Of a DNA stretch of 7,360 nucleotides, positions 6,261 to 7,360 are shown piece by piece. The stretch comes from UBA1189 sp045126595 (GTDB lineage Bacteria > Bacteroidota > Bacteroidia > Bacteroidales > Bacteroidaceae). The notes beneath the pieces were generated by a model. The model searched no databases, was not told the origin of the DNA, and worked only from the letters and a program-made list of their open reading frames with translations. The DNA is taken from contig JBGVOS010000072.1 in assembly GCA_045126595.1 (NCBI GenBank), forward strand, positions 1 to 7,360. The letters are read 5' to 3'. Each line of letters opens with the position of its first letter. Positions within the stretch are counted from its first letter, which is position 1. A program made the translations under genes and the position numbers.

Positions 6261-7360
6261 CTAACATTTGTCCTTTATATATAGGAGGAATGGGTGTTCT
6301 TCATAATTTTCATGCTCTAAATAGGGGCAACGAATCAGATTCATTAGATCTTTTATTCTTTCATCTTGCTGTATGTGTACTTGGCAACATCTTATCAGAT
6401 TTTTTAAATTCTCTCTGAAAGTAAAATCTAATTGTGCCATATATTTATCATTCCATGTAAAGTTCCCATTTTTATAAATCACCATATACTCAAACCAATT
6501 CATAAAGTCGGGGATACAACTTAGGTAATTAGCAAATTCTTTGTCCCAAGGACCTTCCGCAACCTTCCCTTTTAACAATGGGATAATATCTAAGATTTCA
6601 TCTCTAAAAGGATTTGGATTGTTTTTAATGTGATTGTTTATATATTGTTTTATTAACTCTTGTCTCCATAATAAGAGTTCATCATATTTAATTGATAAAT
6701 CATAGGGCAGACACCCGTCTAATGCGTTTAGCGTAATTGCCGAAAAATCATAATGGTCATCTTCCATTATAAATTCATACAATAACCCTTTTTCGTTATC
6801 ATCAATCGTGTTTTTGTTATCTTTCTTGTATAGGCTATATAGTATTTGAGAGTATTTAAGCCTATGTGTATAATAGACATTATCTTTGTAGTCCCACTTG
6901 TCTAATTCATGAGTACTTTTATTATATTCTACAGGAAAATCATATTTGACAAATAAATAGACTTTTCGCACAAATAAGATTGGTGAGTTCCTCCATTTTT
7001 TAGACCACTCCATCATTCTTGTAATAAAAGAGTCAGTCTTATGTTCTTGGAAGATAGTCTTTATTTGTTCATGGAATTTTTTTTCATCGCAGCATAGAAT
7101 TTGTTCAACTTCCAAGTTTGTTAATTGATTCTTCCTTAATTGACCAGAGAAGTATCTGTAATAAGATTCTTTATGCTTGATGTTGATGTCATCACCGGGA
7201 CTCCTATGTGAACTGAAAAGATACCTGAGTGAATGCGCAACGAATTCGTCGTTAAACTGCAGAAAACTCATCATTACGTCATCGATTGTTTTGCATTCAT
7301 TTTCCTTTGTTGTAACATTACTGTTTGTGTTTACTGTATCATAATTGTTTGCATTTGCAA
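6261..7360 (-). CDS. C-terminal part of a probable KAP-family P-loop NTPase (partial)
   Basis: The frame is open from the right edge of the window to a TAG at 6261-6263. About 366 codons are visible and the true start lies outside. The ATG at 7274 is only an internal candidate, since 28 further codons upstream are open and encode an Asn/Thr-rich stretch typical of a linker. No Walker A or B motif is visible. The segment LRYLF (about 17-21 from that ATG) followed by ESYYRYFSGQL and LTNLEVEQIL resembles the region after the NTPase core in KAP proteins, which are often found in phage-defence islands. The rest is charged, aromatic-rich and unrecognised. No signal peptide or membrane segment is seen in the visible part. 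The gene is AT-rich (about 32% G+C in the sample 6841-6900), unlike the operon, which suggests separate acquisition. It converges on the restriction gene and shares its terminator hairpin. The KAP assignment rests on short motifs from memory. Confidence 0.5.
   Translation of the reverse strand, partial: ANANNYDTVNTNSNVTTKENECKTIDDVMMSFLQFNDEFVAHSLRYLFSSHRSPGDDINIKHKESYYRYFSGQLRKNQLTNLEVEQILCCDEKKFHEQIKTIFQEHKTDSFITRMMEWSKKWRNSPILFVRKVYLFVKYDFPVEYNKSTHELDKWDYKDNVYYTHRLKYSQILYSLYKKDNKNTIDDNEKGLLYEFIMEDDHYDFSAITLNALDGCLPYDLSIKYDELLLWRQELIKQYINNHIKNNPNPFRDEILDIIPLLKGKVAEGPWDKEFANYLSCIPDFMNWFEYMVIYKNGNFTWNDKYMAQLDFTFRENLKNLIRCCQVHIQQDERIKDLMNLIRCPYLEHENYEEHPFLLYIKDKC

Overview
The window looks like a defence or restriction-modification locus from a Bacteroidota genome, probably order Bacteroidales. 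The grounds are indirect. There are no Shine-Dalgarno-like sequences before the two main genes, the intergenic DNA is full of short palindromes and dispersed-type repeats, and the gene families are ones I associate with Bacteroides, Phocaeicola and Prevotella relatives. I cannot name the species.

Layout. Positions 1-1167 hold no convincing gene. This stretch carries a 39-bp inverted repeat (56-94 and 326-364), a tandem heptamer (127-154), several small hairpins, a possible structured RNA with a U-tract (721-889), and a 151-bp element bounded by 26-bp inverted repeats (972-1122) that ends 45 bp before the first gene. Two plus-strand genes follow as an apparent operon, 6 bp apart and in the same reading frame. 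The first (1168-2172) encodes a 334-residue protein with N6-adenine methyltransferase-like motifs X and I but no NPPY motif. The second (2179-6192) encodes a 1337-residue single-chain enzyme. Its order is a GIY-YIG-type (T5orf172-like) nuclease domain, a DEAH helicase/translocase, a charged linker, a methyltransferase domain with NPPY, and a likely target-recognition domain. A terminator-type hairpin sits in the gap between this gene and an AT-rich minus-strand gene (6261-7360). That gene runs off the right edge and may be the C-terminal part of a KAP-family P-loop NTPase.

How the genes may work together. The large protein has the nuclease-motor-methylase-recognition order of single-polypeptide Type I-like (ISP) enzymes such as LlaGI and LlaBIII, but with a GIY-YIG-like domain in place of the Mrr-type nuclease. 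The small upstream protein looks like a partner methyltransferase subunit with its own SAM-pocket motif and no catalytic NPPY. The 3' part of the large gene (about 5052-5935, covering NPPY and the putative recognition domain) is much more AT-rich than the rest. This fits replacement of the specificity module by recombination. These functional links are inferred from motifs and gene order; nothing here demonstrates activity.
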